Shown here: positions 1-10,040 of the stretch, piece after piece
How the letters are laid out: each line of letters starts with the position of its first letter
How positions within the stretch are numbered: position 1 is the stretch's first letter
NCBI GenBank assembly: GCA_037783415.1
Contig: JAZGTN010000016.1
Location: 6,445,001-6,509,000, forward strand
Reading direction: 5' to 3'
Source of the DNA: Leptasterias polaris
Lineage: Eukaryota; Echinodermata; Asteroidea; Forcipulatida; Asteriidae
Length of the DNA: 64,000 nucleotides
Notes under the pieces: generated by a model
Told to the model about the DNA's origin: nothing
Database searches by the model: none
The model's input: the letters and a program-made list of their open reading frames with translations, nothing else
Translations under genes and position numbers: made by a program

Positions 1-440
1 ATCGTTATAAGAACAGCCCCATTCCACACCTGACTGCTCTTTTAAATAAGCAGTAATTATGTGTTTTAAAGCATGTTGTTGGTGCAATTGCTACCCTTAC
101 TTCTTACTTTTTATGTTTTACTTGCCTCTTGCTGCCTGGCTCTTAGTGCAACTGTTTTTAATCGTGATTCTATTTGTTTTGTCATTTGTAAGAGGGGCGC
201 AATCAGAGTATAGCAGGAAGAATATCATAGTGGACAGGATTTTATTTTTTGTTTTTTTATTACAGTCATTGGCTCAAGCCAATATACTAAGAATTATACT
301 TTTAATTTTATTTTGTACTTAAAATTTTGTTCTTGTATTTCTTAATGTTTTTTGTAATTTTTGTTTCTTCTTTTTTAAAACTCTGTAATTTAAACCTAAT
401 TCAGCCTTTGGCTGCGAAGTTTGAATGTTTTTAATAAACC
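1..440 (+). mobile_element. AT-rich flank, probable LINE (CR1/L2-like) 3' UTR remnant
   Basis: This is the only non-satellite sequence left of the array. It is T-rich and has no convincing gene. An 87-codon frame at 59-322 is very hydrophobic (runs of Leu, Ile, Phe) but has no recognisable domain, and low-complexity T-rich DNA gives such frames by chance. The last 60 bases (about 395-440: an AATTCAGCC..GGCTGC hairpin-like stretch, then AATAAA at 433-438, then an (AAT)n tract) resemble the 3' ends of CR1/L2-type LINEs, which finish in short trinucleotide repeats. The resemblance is from memory of the family; no reverse transcriptase is visible here. It could equally be ordinary intergenic DNA with a microsatellite. 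Confidence 0.4.
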
Positions 441-460
441 AATAATAATAATAATAATAA
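441..460. repeat. (AAT)n microsatellite at the satellite edge
   Basis: About six to seven AAT/ATA units lie immediately before the first, truncated satellite monomer, which begins around 459-461 at CTGGAGGAAATGG. In the usual monomer the bases before CTGGAGG are GTTTTTAA, so the array starts part-way through a monomer directly against the trinucleotide tract. Confidence 0.85.
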
Positions 461-751
461 CTGGAGGAAATGGACTGAAACTAGTCTTTTTCACAGCCCT
501 TCCTAAGCCTGGTACCATCAGTTCGGTGTGCGCGGGATACATACAAATAGCCCATTTTAATACCATTAATGCCGGAGCTTTAACCTACTTTCATTTCTTT
601 ATTTCCAGTCAGAAAATTACCAAAATGTCACAAACGACTCTCCATATTTCTGCCCTAAATGATATAAAATCAAATCACGTTTTTAACTGGAGGAAATGGA
701 CTGAAACTAGTCTTTTTCACAGCCCTTCCTAAGCCTGGTACCCTCAGTTCG

Positions 752-2309
752 GTGTGCGCGCGATACATACAAATAGCCCATTTTAATACCATTAATGCCG
801 GAGCTTTAACCTACTTTCATTTCTTTATTTCCAGTCAGAAAATTACCAAAATGTCACAAACGACTCTCCATATTTCTGCCCTAAATGATATAAAATCAAA
901 TCACGTTTTTAACTGGAGGAAATGGACTGAAACTAGTCTTTTTCACAGCCCTTCCTAAGCCTTAATTCGGTGTGCGCGCGATACATACAAATAGGCCATT
1001 TTAATACCATTAATGCCGGAGCTTTAACCTACTTTCATTTCTTTATTTCCAGTCAGAAAATTACCAAAATGTCACAAACTACTCTCCATATTTCTGCCCT
1101 CAATGATATAAAATCAAATCACGTTTTTAACTGGAGGAAATGGACTGAAACTAGTCTTTTTCACAGCCCTTCGTAAGCCTGGTACCCTCAGTTCGGTGTG
1201 CGCGCGATACATACAAATAGCCCATTTTAATACCATTAATGCCGGAGCTTTAACCTACTTTCATTTCTTTATTTCCAGTCAGAAAATTACCAAAATGTCA
1301 CAAACGACTCTCCATATTTCTGCCCTAAATGATATAAAATCATATCACGTTTTTAACTGGAGAAAATGGACTGAAACTAGTCTTTTTCACAGCCCTTCCT
1401 AAGCCTTAATTCGGTGTGCGCGCGATACATACAAATAGCCCATTTTAATACCATTAATGCCGGAGCTTTAACCTACTTTCATTTCTTTATTTCCAGTCAG
1501 AAAATTACCAAAATGTCACAAACGACTCTCCATATTTCTGCCCTAAATGATATAAAATCAAATCACTTTTTTAACTGGAGGAAATGGACTGAAACTAGTC
1601 TTTTTCACAGCCCTTCCTAAGCCTTAATTCGGTGTGCGCGAGATACATACAAATAGCCCATTTTAATACCATTAATGCCGGAGCTTTAACCTACTTTCAT
1701 TTCTTTATTTCCAGTCAGAAAATTACCAAAATGTCACAAACGACTCTCCATATTTCTGCCCTAAATGATATAAAATCAAATCACGTTTTTAACTGGAGGA
1801 AATGGACTGAAACTAGTCTTTTTCACAGCCCTTCCTAAGCCTGGTACCCTCAGTTCGGTGTGCGCGCGATACATACAAATAGCCCATTTTAATACCATTA
1901 ATGCCGGAGATTTAACCTACTTTCATTTCTTTATTTCCAGTCAGAAACTTACCAAAATGTCACAAACGACTCTCCATATTTCTGCCCTAAATGATATAAA
2001 ATCAAATCACGTTTTTAACTGGAGGAAATGGACTGAAACTAGTCTTTTTCACAGCCCTTCCTAAGCCTGGTACCCTCAGTTCGGTGTGCGCGCGATACAT
2101 ACAAATAGCCCATTTTAATACCATTAATGCCGGAGCTTTAACCTACTTTCATTTCTTTATTTCCAGTCAGAAAATTACCAAAATGTCACAAACGACTCTC
2201 CATATTTCTGCCCTAAATGATATAAAATCAAATCACGTTTTTAACTGGAGGAAATGGACTGAAACTAGTCTTTTTCACAGCCCTTCCTAAGCCTGGTACC
2301 ATCAGTTCG
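752..2309. repeat. Higher-order repeat, 1,558 bp (7 monomers), copy 1
   Basis: Seven monomers with lengths 218, 226, 218, 218, 226, 226 and 226. Private markers occur in fixed order: ATAGGCC plus CAAACTACT and CCTCAATG (970 monomer), TCATATCACG (1196), TCACTTTTTT (1414), CGCGAGATAC (1632) and GGAGATTTAACC (1858). All recur 1,558 bp downstream in the same order. Confidence 0.93.
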
Positions 2310-3867
2310 GTGTGCGCGCGATACATACAAATAGCCCATTTTAATACCATTAATGCCGGAGCTTTAACCTACTTTCATTTCTTTATTTCCAGTCAGAAAA
2401 TTACCAAAATGTCACAAACGACTCTCCATATTTCTGCCCTAAATGATATAAAATCAAATCACGTTTTTAACTGGAGGAAATGGACTGAAACTAGTCTTTT
2501 TCACAGCCCTTCCTAAGCCTTAATTCGGTGTGCGCGCGATACATACAAATAGGCCATTTTAATACCATTAATGCCGGAGCTTTAACCTACTTTCATTTCT
2601 TTATTTCCAGTCAGAAAATTACCAAAATGTCACAAACTACTCTCCATATTTCTGCCCTCAATGATATAAAATCAAATCACGTTTTTAACTGGAGGAAATG
2701 GACTGAAACTAGTCTTTTTCACAGCCCTTCGTAAGCCTGGTACCCTCAGTTCGGTGTGCGCGCGATACATACAAATAGCCCATTTTAATACCATTAATGC
2801 CGGAGCTTTAACCTACTTTCATTTCTTTATTTCCAGTCAGAAAATTACCAAAATGTCACAAACGACTCTCCATATTTCTGCCCTAAATGATATAAAATCA
2901 TATCACGTTTTTAACTGGAGAAAATGGACTGAAACTAGTCTTTTTCACAGCCCTTCCTAAGCCTTAATTCGGTGTGCGCGCGATACATACAAATAGCCCA
3001 TTTTAATACCATTAATGCCGGAGCTTTAACCTACTTTCATTTCTTTATTTCCAGTCAGAAAATTACCAAAATGTCACAAACGACTCTCCATATTTCTGCC
3101 CTAAATGATATAAAATCAAATCACTTTTTTAACTGGAGGAAATGGACTGAAACTAGTCTTTTTCACAGCCCTTCCTAAGCCTTAATTCGGTGTGCGCGAG
3201 ATACATACAAATAGCCCATTTTAATACCATTAATGCCGGAGCTTTAACCTACTTTCATTTCTTTATTTCCAGTCAGAAAATTACCAAAATGTCACAAACG
3301 ACTCTCCATATTTCTGCCCTAAATGATATAAAATCAAATCACGTTTTTAACTGGAGGAAATGGACTGAAACTAGTCTTTTTCACAGCCCTTCCTAAGCCT
3401 GGTACCCTCAGTTCGGTGTGCGCGCGATACATACAAATAGCCCATTTTAATACCATTAATGCCGGAGATTTAACCTACTTTCATTTCTTTATTTCCAGTC
3501 AGAAACTTACCAAAATGTCACAAACGACTCTCCATATTTCTGCCCTAAATGATATAAAATCAAATCACGTTTTTAACTGGAGGAAATGGACTGAAACTAG
3601 TCTTTTTCACAGCCCTTCCTAAGCCTGGTACCCTCAGTTCGGTGTGCGCGCGATACATACAAATAGCCCATTTTAATACCATTAATGCCGGAGCTTTAAC
3701 CTACTTTCATTTCTTTATTTCCAGTCAGAAAATTACCAAAATGTCACAAACGACTCTCCATATTTCTGCCCTAAATGATATAAAATCAAATCACGTTTTT
3801 AACTGGAGGAAATGGACTGAAACTAGTCTTTTTCACAGCCCTTCCTAAGCCTGGTACCATCAGTTCG
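2310..3867. repeat. Higher-order repeat, 1,558 bp (7 monomers), copy 2
   Basis: Repeats the same marker order as copy 1 at exactly +1,558 bp (970 to 2528, 1196 to 2754, 1414 to 2972, 1858 to 3416). The two copies differ at very few positions, for example CCCTCAG versus CCATCAG at the left border, so the duplication is recent relative to monomer divergence. Confidence 0.93.
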
Positions 3868-5893
3868 GTGTGCGCGGGATACATACAAATAGCCCATTTT
3901 AATACCATTAATGCCGGAGCTTTAACCTACTTTCATTTCTTTATTTCCAGTCAGAAAATTACCAAAATGTCACAAACGACTCTCCATATTTCTGCCCTAA
4001 ATGATATAAAATCAAATCACGTTTTTAACTGGAGGAAATGGACTGAAACTAGTCTTTTTCACAGCCCTTCCTAAGCCTGGTACCCTCAGTTCGGTGTGCG
4101 CGCGATACATACAAATAGCCCATTTTAATACCATTAATGCCGGAGCTTTAACCTACTTTGATTTCTTTATTTCCAGTCAGAAATTACCAAATTGTCTCAA
4201 ACGACTCTCCATATTTCTGCCCTAAATGATATAAAATCAAATCACGTTTTTAACTGGAGGAAATGGACTGAAACTAGTCTTTTTCACAGCCCTTCCTAAG
4301 CCTGGTACCCTCAGTTCGGTGTGCGCGCGATACATACAAATAGCCCATTTTAATACCATTAATGCCGGAGCTTTAACCTACTTTCATTTCTTTATTTCCA
4401 GTCAGAAAATTACCAAAATGTCACAAACGACTCTCCATATTTCTGCCCTAAATGATATAAATTCAAATCACGTTTTTAACTGGAGGAAATGGACTGAAAC
4501 TAGTCTTTTTCACAGCCCTTCCTAAGCCTTAATTCGTAGTGCGCGCGATACATACAAATAGGCCATTTTAATACCATTAATGCCGGAGCTTTAACCTACT
4601 TTCATTTCTTTATTTCCAGTCAGAAAATTACCAAAATGTCACAAACTACTCTCCATATTTCTGCCCTAAATGATATAAAATCAAATCATGTTTTTAACTG
4701 GAGGAAATGGACTGAAACTAGTCTTTTTCACAGCCCTTCCTAAGCCTGGTACCCTCAGTTCGGTGTGCGCGCGATACATACAAATAGCCCATTTTAATAC
4801 CATTAATGCCGGAGCTTTAACCTACTTTCATTTCTTTATTTCCAGTCAGAAAATTACCAAAATGTCACAAACGACTCTCCATATTTCTGCCCTAAATGAT
4901 ATAAAATCAAATCACGTTTTTAACTGGAGGAAATGGACTGAAACTAGTCTTTTTCACAGCCCTGCCTAAGCCTTAATTCGGTGTGCGCGCGATACATACA
5001 AATAGCCCATTTTAATACCATTAATGCCGGAGCTTTAACCTACATTCATTTCTTTATTTCCAGTCAGAAAATTACCAAAATGTCACAAACGACTCTCCAT
5101 ATTTCTGCCCTAAATGATATAAAATCAAATCACGTTTTTAACTGGAGGAAATGGACTGAAACTAGTCTTTTTCACAGCCCTTCCTAAGCCTGGTACCCTC
5201 AGTTCGGTGTGCGCGCGATACATACAAATAGCCCATTTTAATACCATTAATGCCGGAGCTTTAACCTACTTTCATTTCTTTATTTCCAGTCAGAAAATTA
5301 CCAAAATGTCACAAACTACTCTCCATATTTCTGCCCTAAATGATATAAAATCAAATCACGTTTTTAACTGGAGGAAATGGACTGAAACTAGTCTTTTTCA
5401 CAGCCCTTCCTAAGCCTTAATTCGGTGTGCGCGCGATACATACAAATAGCCCATTTTAATACCATTAATGCCGGAGCTTTAACCTACTTTCATTTCTTTA
5501 TTTCCAGTCAGAAAATTACCAAAATGTCACAAACGACTCTCCATATTTCTGCCCTAAATGATATAAAATCAAATCACGTTTTTAACTGGAGGAAATGGAC
5601 TGAAACTAGTCTTTTTCACAGCCCTTCCTAAGCCTGGTACCCTCAGTTCGGTGTGCGCGCGATACATACAAATAGCCCATTTTAATACCATTAATGCCGG
5701 AGCTTTAACCTACTTTCATTTCTTTATTTCCAGTCAGAAAATTACCAAAATGTCACAAACGACTCTCCATATTTCTGCCCTAAATGATATAAAATCAAAT
5801 CACGTTTTTAACTGGAGGAAATGGACTGAAACTAGTCTTTTTCACAGCCCTTCCTAAGCCTGGTACCCTCAGTTCGGTGTGCGCGCGATACAT

Positions 5894-5899
5894 ACAAAT
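5894..5899. repeat. Target-site duplication ACAAAT, left copy
   Basis: ACAAAT here is satellite sequence (CATACAAAT^AGCCC in intact monomers). It recurs at 12031-12036 immediately after the element. Monomer start 5877 to next start 12240 spans 6,363 bp; subtracting the 6,131-bp element and one 6-bp duplicate gives exactly 226 bp. Confidence 0.93.
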
Positions 5900-6550
5900 T
5901 ATGAGGCGCCAAGTGTAAACTTATTATTTAACGCAATTATTTACAAATAATTCATTATATAATATATAATTCATTATTTAACCATTATTTAATCTTTATT
6001 TACAAATAATCAGTTTTGCATCACACAATTGTTTATATGTAATCGTATGAAAGCTTTCATTATATATATATAATCTTAAACACAATTTCATTATTTACAA
6101 ATAATGTCGACGGATAGATTTTTATATATAAATAATTAACTTTGCACATGCAATTATATGTATATAATTTCTGGACAACTTTCATTATATATATATAATT
6201 TAACGGATCATTACACTTATATATAAATAATGACGACTGACAAAATTTATATGTAAATAATTTATTTTACACATGCAATGATATAATAAATAATTGTTAG
6301 GCAGCTTTCATTATATACATATAATTTTGCGGATCATTATAAATAAAGAATTTTGAACCACACATTTATATATAAATAAGGAAAACTATTACTTTACAAC
6401 TAAGCGAACGAGGCTATGATATACTAAATAATGACTTTGCGTTGCTTTCATTATATATAAATAATTGTGTAGTATGTAAATTAAGTGGTTAGCCACGCCC
6501 CAATACTCTAAATATTCACATCAAAACACAGTCTAGTCTACTACACGCTC
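5900..6550 (+). repeat. Left terminal inverted repeat
   Basis: Pairs with the reverse complement of 11190-12030. The outer 100 or so bases are nearly identical, with one visible mismatch (TTATTTAATC versus TTATGTAATC). Inner parts diverge. Compared with the right arm it carries about 83 extra bases between roughly 6258 and 6341 and lacks the 269-bp insert. The inner end pairs GTGGTTAGCCACGCCCCAATACTC, then ACACGCTC at 6543-6550. It is very AT-rich with many TATATATAAATAA stretches. Confidence 0.92.
6054..6470 (+). repeat. Degenerate ~125-140-bp repeats inside the left TIR
   Basis: The motif CTTTCATTATATA begins at 6054, 6179, 6305 and 6445, spaced 125, 126 and 140 bp. Companion motifs recur in similar order: TTGCAC/CACATGCAAT, GGATCATTA and TATATATAAATAATG. 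This gives a quasi-tandem substructure to the TIR. In DNA transposons such subterminal repeats often bind transposase; that role is inferred here. Confidence 0.7.
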
Positions 6551-6629
6551 AGACTTCATGACTTACAGTCATGCGTACAGTTAGTACATTTTGTACATGT
6601 ACATGTGTACAGTCAATTGTTTTTCATGA

Positions 6630-6775
6630 TGGGTTTCGTGCGGCAGCCATTTAAAATCCTCGGTTACAGTTACAAAACTTGACAAATTTAGCTCTTTAGA
6701 GAACATTCCTCTATCAACAGTGCCCACATATATCACCACCCGAGAAGGAGACCAATTTAGTTCAATGACATTTTG
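6630..6775 (+). other. Candidate exon-like open frame ending at a GTAAGT donor
   Basis: An uninterrupted frame of 48 codons plus two bases follows a TGA at 6627-6629. Its peptide ends ..TTREGDQFSSMTF and it stops exactly at TTTTG|GTAAGTTA, a textbook 5' splice donor (GT at 6776-6777). It contains no good start codon of its own. The leftover phase (two bases) fits the acceptor at 8797-8798, where one base precedes an open frame. I recognise no domain. A frame this short can be chance, and the donor match is the main support. If real, it would be part of an element-borne or captured gene whose intron contains the hairpin at 6808-7554. Confidence 0.25.
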
Positions 6776-6807
6776 GTAAGTTACGTTATAAAATGTTATT
6801 CTTGATG

Positions 6808-7554
6808 GTAGCTACATACTCCTAGAACTATGAGGTTCATTCCGCTATCGTCTCCATTACCCTCATAGAGTGACATGTACAACATCCTATTCGAAACTTT
6901 TTTCCCCTCACGTTTCTGCACCTACAGTTAATTTCCCAAACCGGATCTCGCCAAAATTAGGCTCTATGTGTTCCTTATACTCTCATCGAGGTCGGGTTGG
7001 GTCCAAAAAATCCACTCCGCAAAACAAAAGTTGCAAAAAGTGATAAATTCTCACCGTTTTCAGAATCCTCGCCTTCCGTTAATAAAATGGCCGCCGTTGA
7101 AATTTTCCTCCTGGTAATGCTGCGCGCTACGATGGTAACGATTATCAACGATTCACGTATACAGAACATTGGTTGTTGTGGACCAGCATTGCGCCTATGA
7201 TTGTATACGTTAACCGTTTGATTTGTTACCAGCGTAGCACGCAGCATTACCAGCTCAAAAATTTCAACGGCGGCCATTTTGTTAACGGAAGGCGAGGATT
7301 CTGAAAACGGTGAGAATTTATCACTTTTTGCAACTTTTGTTTTGCGGAGTGGATTTTCTAGACCCAACCCGACCTCGATGAGAGTATAAGGAACACATAG
7401 AGCCTAATTTTGGCGTGATCCGGTTTGGGAAATTAACTGTAGGTGCAGAAACGTGAAGGGAAAAAAGTTTCGAATAGGATTTTGTACATGTCACTCTATG
7501 AGGGTAATGGAGACGATAGCGGAATGAACCTCAAGTTCTAGGAGTAGTAGCTAC
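6808..7554. mobile_element. Foldback hairpin element (MITE-like), 747 bp
   Basis: Two arms of about 350 bp (roughly 6808-7163 and 7206-7554) are inverted complements around a loop of about 40 bp. Visible mismatches include CGATGG/CGCTGG and GGATCTCGCC/GGATCACGCC. Both ends carry GTAGCTAC (6808-6815 and 7547-7554). This is either the tip of the palindrome or an 8-bp target duplication flanking TACTCCTAGAAC termini. The facing frames at 6975-7367 (minus) and 6997-7200 (plus) are mirror images of each other created by the palindrome and are not genes. No coding capacity is seen. Confidence 0.85.
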
Positions 7555-8298
7555 GTAGTTTACTTCATTTCAAATGACGGATAAGTGACCGATAAACTTT
7601 GTGCTGCATCTAATTCGTGAAAACAGTGTTGTTGTTTTTTCCCCAATAACTGATGAAGATTTGCTATAATTACACTTCTTGGCATTAATTAATCGGATAA
7701 TGTTTGTCGAGTAGGACCTGTTTGGTTGAATTTTGTTAATTGACAGTCACCAAAGTTGTGCACTGTTTTTAAAATAATCCTAACCGATATAGTGTTTTAT
7801 TAGTTAACACTAACAAACAGTGACTGAGTAACACAACACTCTATGTCTGTAGTATTAATTAACAGATTAAATGTAAAGTTCCATTTGCTGAATATGCTGA
7901 TTATGCTGATGCACTGTATTTTTGTAATACACTGTTCTTTTGAATAATTTGTTGGTGTATTTTCTTTTCAAGTAATGTTTTTACTATTTAGATTTGTTAT
8001 TAATTTTAACAACTAAATATGAATAAAGTAGTAATATTTTTCTGAAGGAAAATACATTATGTGATTCTGACTTCTTACATTAAATGCAATGGAATTACAT
8101 AAATTAAAACAGGGGGCAGTAGTGAGTGACAAACTAGTGGTGATGTGTATTACATGTGTACTCATTGTTGCATCAACAAAACGTCAGTGGGCTACCAGTA
8201 CAACCATGTCGAGGGCTTTGCTTGAGGATTGGACTAGTACAGTAGTATTCATCAACTTTGTTTAACATTCATTGTTTTATTTTATCTGTTTTTAAGGA
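7555..8298. other. Interior of element, no gene seen
   Basis: AT-rich sequence without a frame or repeat I can support. It has AATAAA at 8022-8027 and a short ATG frame at 8208-8267 (about 19 codons, fair ACAACCATGT context) that ends without recognisable content. A pyrimidine-rich stretch with AG at 8295-8296 could be a splice acceptor. Confidence 0.5.
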
Positions 8299-8400
8299 TG
8301 CATATGCACAGTTGGAGGAGAGACTTTTGTTTTAGAACCACCTCGACACAAGGCTAAGTTGGTCTCCAACGGGACAAAAGGGTACTTGAAAACTGCATAA
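8299..8400 (+). other. Short open frame after acceptor-like tract, unassigned
   Basis: After TTTTATCTGTTTTTAAG (AG at 8295-8296) a frame runs 33 codons to TAA at 8398-8400, with residues such as CTVGGETFVLEPPRHKAK. Composition is protein-like (mixed charged and aliphatic) but no family is recognised. Its phase does not match the donor at 6776. It may be a fragment of a captured or decayed gene, or chance. Confidence 0.18.
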
Positions 8401-8499
8401 ATATATAAGGTAGGTCCCTATGAATTACAATAAAACTATTCATTTATCAAAACGTTTAGACTGACTACCCATAGTCTAGAACTGGGTACTTTTTAATAA

Positions 8500-8723
8500 C
8501 ATTACTTTCCACAATTTACAAGACATCCGACACTAATAAGTGGTGAACTGGAGCCTGGGGAGGCCAAAGACAATCCCATGTTGACATTTGTTATTATTTT
8601 CAAGGAGGAAGAGGAAGAAAAATCTTCAAAGGTAGTTGGAAAAAATCTCATAAAACCATCCAATCCCGTAAAAAGTAAAACTTTTGTTTGTTTGAAATAC
8701 AATGATCATCCATATGGTGCTTA
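8500..8723 (+). other. Unassigned open frame, 74 codons, acidic middle
   Basis: Open from just after TAA (8497-8499) to TAA at 8721-8723. The peptide has GELEPGEAKDNPM, then a short hydrophobic stretch and a run of Glu (KEEEEEK) with nearby Lys. A frame on the opposite strand (8502-8702) is its antisense shadow. AAAG|GTAGTT at about 8631 could be a donor. No start context, domain or homologue is recognised. Listed because it is one of the longest frames in the interior not explained by a palindrome. Confidence 0.2.
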
Positions 8724-8798
8724 ACTATGGAGAGTTGCATTGACTATTTGATTATACTGATATCAATACTCACAACATTAAACAATTTCTCATTTCAG

Positions 8799-8970
8799 TT
8801 ACAAGGCATACACGAATCTGCAGAGGCAATCACATTGTGAGAAAAACTTTGGTGTGATAACCAGTTTCTTCAAAGCAAAACCTGTCGTCGGCTCTTTTAA
8901 AAAAGGATACAAGAACTCGTCAGTAGAGGATATACCACCTGTGATTCAGCAGAATAAATATCACCTGTGA
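8799..8970 (+). other. Candidate terminal exon-like frame after CATTTCAG acceptor
   Basis: A pyrimidine-rich tract and CAG (8796-8798) precede a frame that, after one base, reads about 56 codons to TGA at 8968-8970. The start YKAYTNLQRQSHC has a spacing that faintly recalls the second half of a zinc-finger-like motif, but the paired cysteines that would be needed are not seen. The phase is compatible with the donor at 6776, the codon being completed across the junction. Two compatible signals do not prove splicing. No polyadenylation signal lies close downstream except an AATAAA inside the frame (8953-8958) and one at 9919. Confidence 0.25.
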
Positions 8971-8998
8971 TTATGTTGGTATAAACCAACTCTAACTG

Positions 8999-9325
8999 CA
9001 GGGAACGATTTCATCCAGCAATTTTGCATAGCAAAATATTTAGACTGAACTTGTTTTGTGCACACTGAATGCTAATATTGAGTAGCAACTCCTGATTTTT
9101 GAGTAGCAACTGATGCATTTTGTGTAGCAATAGACCGATCCATTAAGCCCCGCCTCCTTACGAGTTGACCAATCACAGCCGCGAAACCCGATCACCGTTA
9201 GTGCAAAGATCACCAAACGGCTCAAATGGTGATCAGATTTCGCGGTTGTGATTGGTCAATGAGAAATGGGCGTGGCTTAATGGATCAGTGTATTCGCTCT
9301 GCTATACAAGGGAAATCGTTCACTG
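8999..9325. mobile_element. hAT-like MITE (327 bp) with CAG(G/T)GAACGATTTC termini
   Basis: Left end CAGGGAACGATTTC (8999-9012) pairs with the reverse complement CAGTGAACGATTTC at the right end (9312-9325), one mismatch in 14. The CAG start, short TIR, small size and repeated subterminal GTAGCAA (around 9079, 9101 and 9125) are typical of non-autonomous hAT elements. The flanking 8-mers (TCTAACTG and AAATGTCA) do not match, so the expected 8-bp target duplication is absent or decayed. It cannot encode a transposase. Confidence 0.5.
9137..9286. repeat. Hairpin with paired CCAAT and GC-box-like motifs
   Basis: Arms 9137-9196 and 9228-9286 are inverted (GATCCATTAAG..GATCACC against GGTGATC..CTTAATGGATC), with a loop of about 31 bp. 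Each arm holds a CCAAT-box-like GACCAATCACA and a GC/CACCC-like CCCCGCC or GGGCGTGGC. A frame at 9040-9225 on the minus strand lies across this hairpin and is not a gene. Promoter-like content is seen; activity is inference. Confidence 0.75.
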
Positions 9326-10040
9326 AAATGTCAAAGTAACAGCTAGCAAACTGATGTCCTTATTTTGTTTGCCAATAAACAACAGCTGAAAAACATTATA
9401 AAAAGTTTGAAAACTCACCATTAGCCTAACTGTAGACAGATATAATGGTGTATCATGACTTAGTGTTTGAGATTATCAATATTGAGTGAGTCAATGTTTT
9501 TAATTTTTACATTAACGCTTTCCTCCAATTTTATGAGATGAGTTCATCGTTAACTTTTTCAATTTTGAGGAAAACAAATATATTTATAAGCACTGTCTTT
9601 GTATTGTTTTGCAAATCAAGGTTGTATACTTTTAGCTAATTGTTATTCCATTTTTAAGTGATTCAATTTGTGATAGATTCATTGTGCCACAGTATTACTT
9701 TTATTGCATCTTTGTCAAAGTATGTTAGTTTCATTCTAAAAGAACAGTCATCCTACTCCAGAGTTCAGAAAGCAGAACTAATCTTTACAAATGTCTTTGA
9801 GGACTGCCTCAAGGTTTGTTGATTTTTTAAAGTTGTGTATTCTTGAAGGTTCCAGTGCAAGGTATAATTTTTAGTTTCTAAGGTTATTTCTGTCGATTGT
9901 TGCTATTACTTTTATTTGAATAAAAAGTTTTATGTTTTATGAACTGATCGGTTTCCTTGACCAAAACAGTAAATAATATTTTTTACCCTTACATCGATGT
10001 GCATTAAGCACTCCATACTTACCCGAGTTCTATGAAAAAA
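9326..10040. other. Interior of element, no gene seen
   Basis: AT-rich, with no frame, hairpin or duplicated segment that I can support. It contains an AATAAA at 9919-9924 followed by T-rich sequence, which could serve as a polyadenylation signal on the plus strand. Confidence 0.5.

Larger units (their letters stand above)
461..5899. repeat. Satellite family A array, left segment (226/218-bp monomers)
   Basis: About 24 head-to-tail monomers. The long form is 226 bp and its junction reads CCTGGTACCCTCAGTTCGGT. The short form is 218 bp and the same junction reads CCTTAATTCGGT: an 11-bp GGTACCCTCAG block is replaced by TAA. Every monomer carries a nearly fixed CpG-rich core, GTGTGCGCGCGATAC, in an otherwise AT-rich sequence. 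Marker variants found only in this segment include ATAGGCC (970, 2528), AAATCATATCACG (1196, 2754), AATCACTTTTTT (1414, 2972) and GGAGATTTAACC with CAGAAACTTACC (1858, 3416). The monomer starting at 4094 is more degenerate (1-bp deletion, TTGTCTCAAACG). A frame of about 68 codons starting at GTG is present in most monomers and is read here as incidental. Confidence 0.97.

Noticed and set aside
461..5899. CRISPR-like array (regular repeats)
   Set aside because: The whole 226/218-bp unit is repeated with no unique spacers, no cas genes are present, and the retroelement context is eukaryotic.
6975..7367. 130-codon minus-strand frame and facing 67-codon plus-strand frame
   Set aside because: Both lie in the arms of the 0.75-kb palindrome and encode near-mirror peptides with the same segments; they are palindrome by-products.
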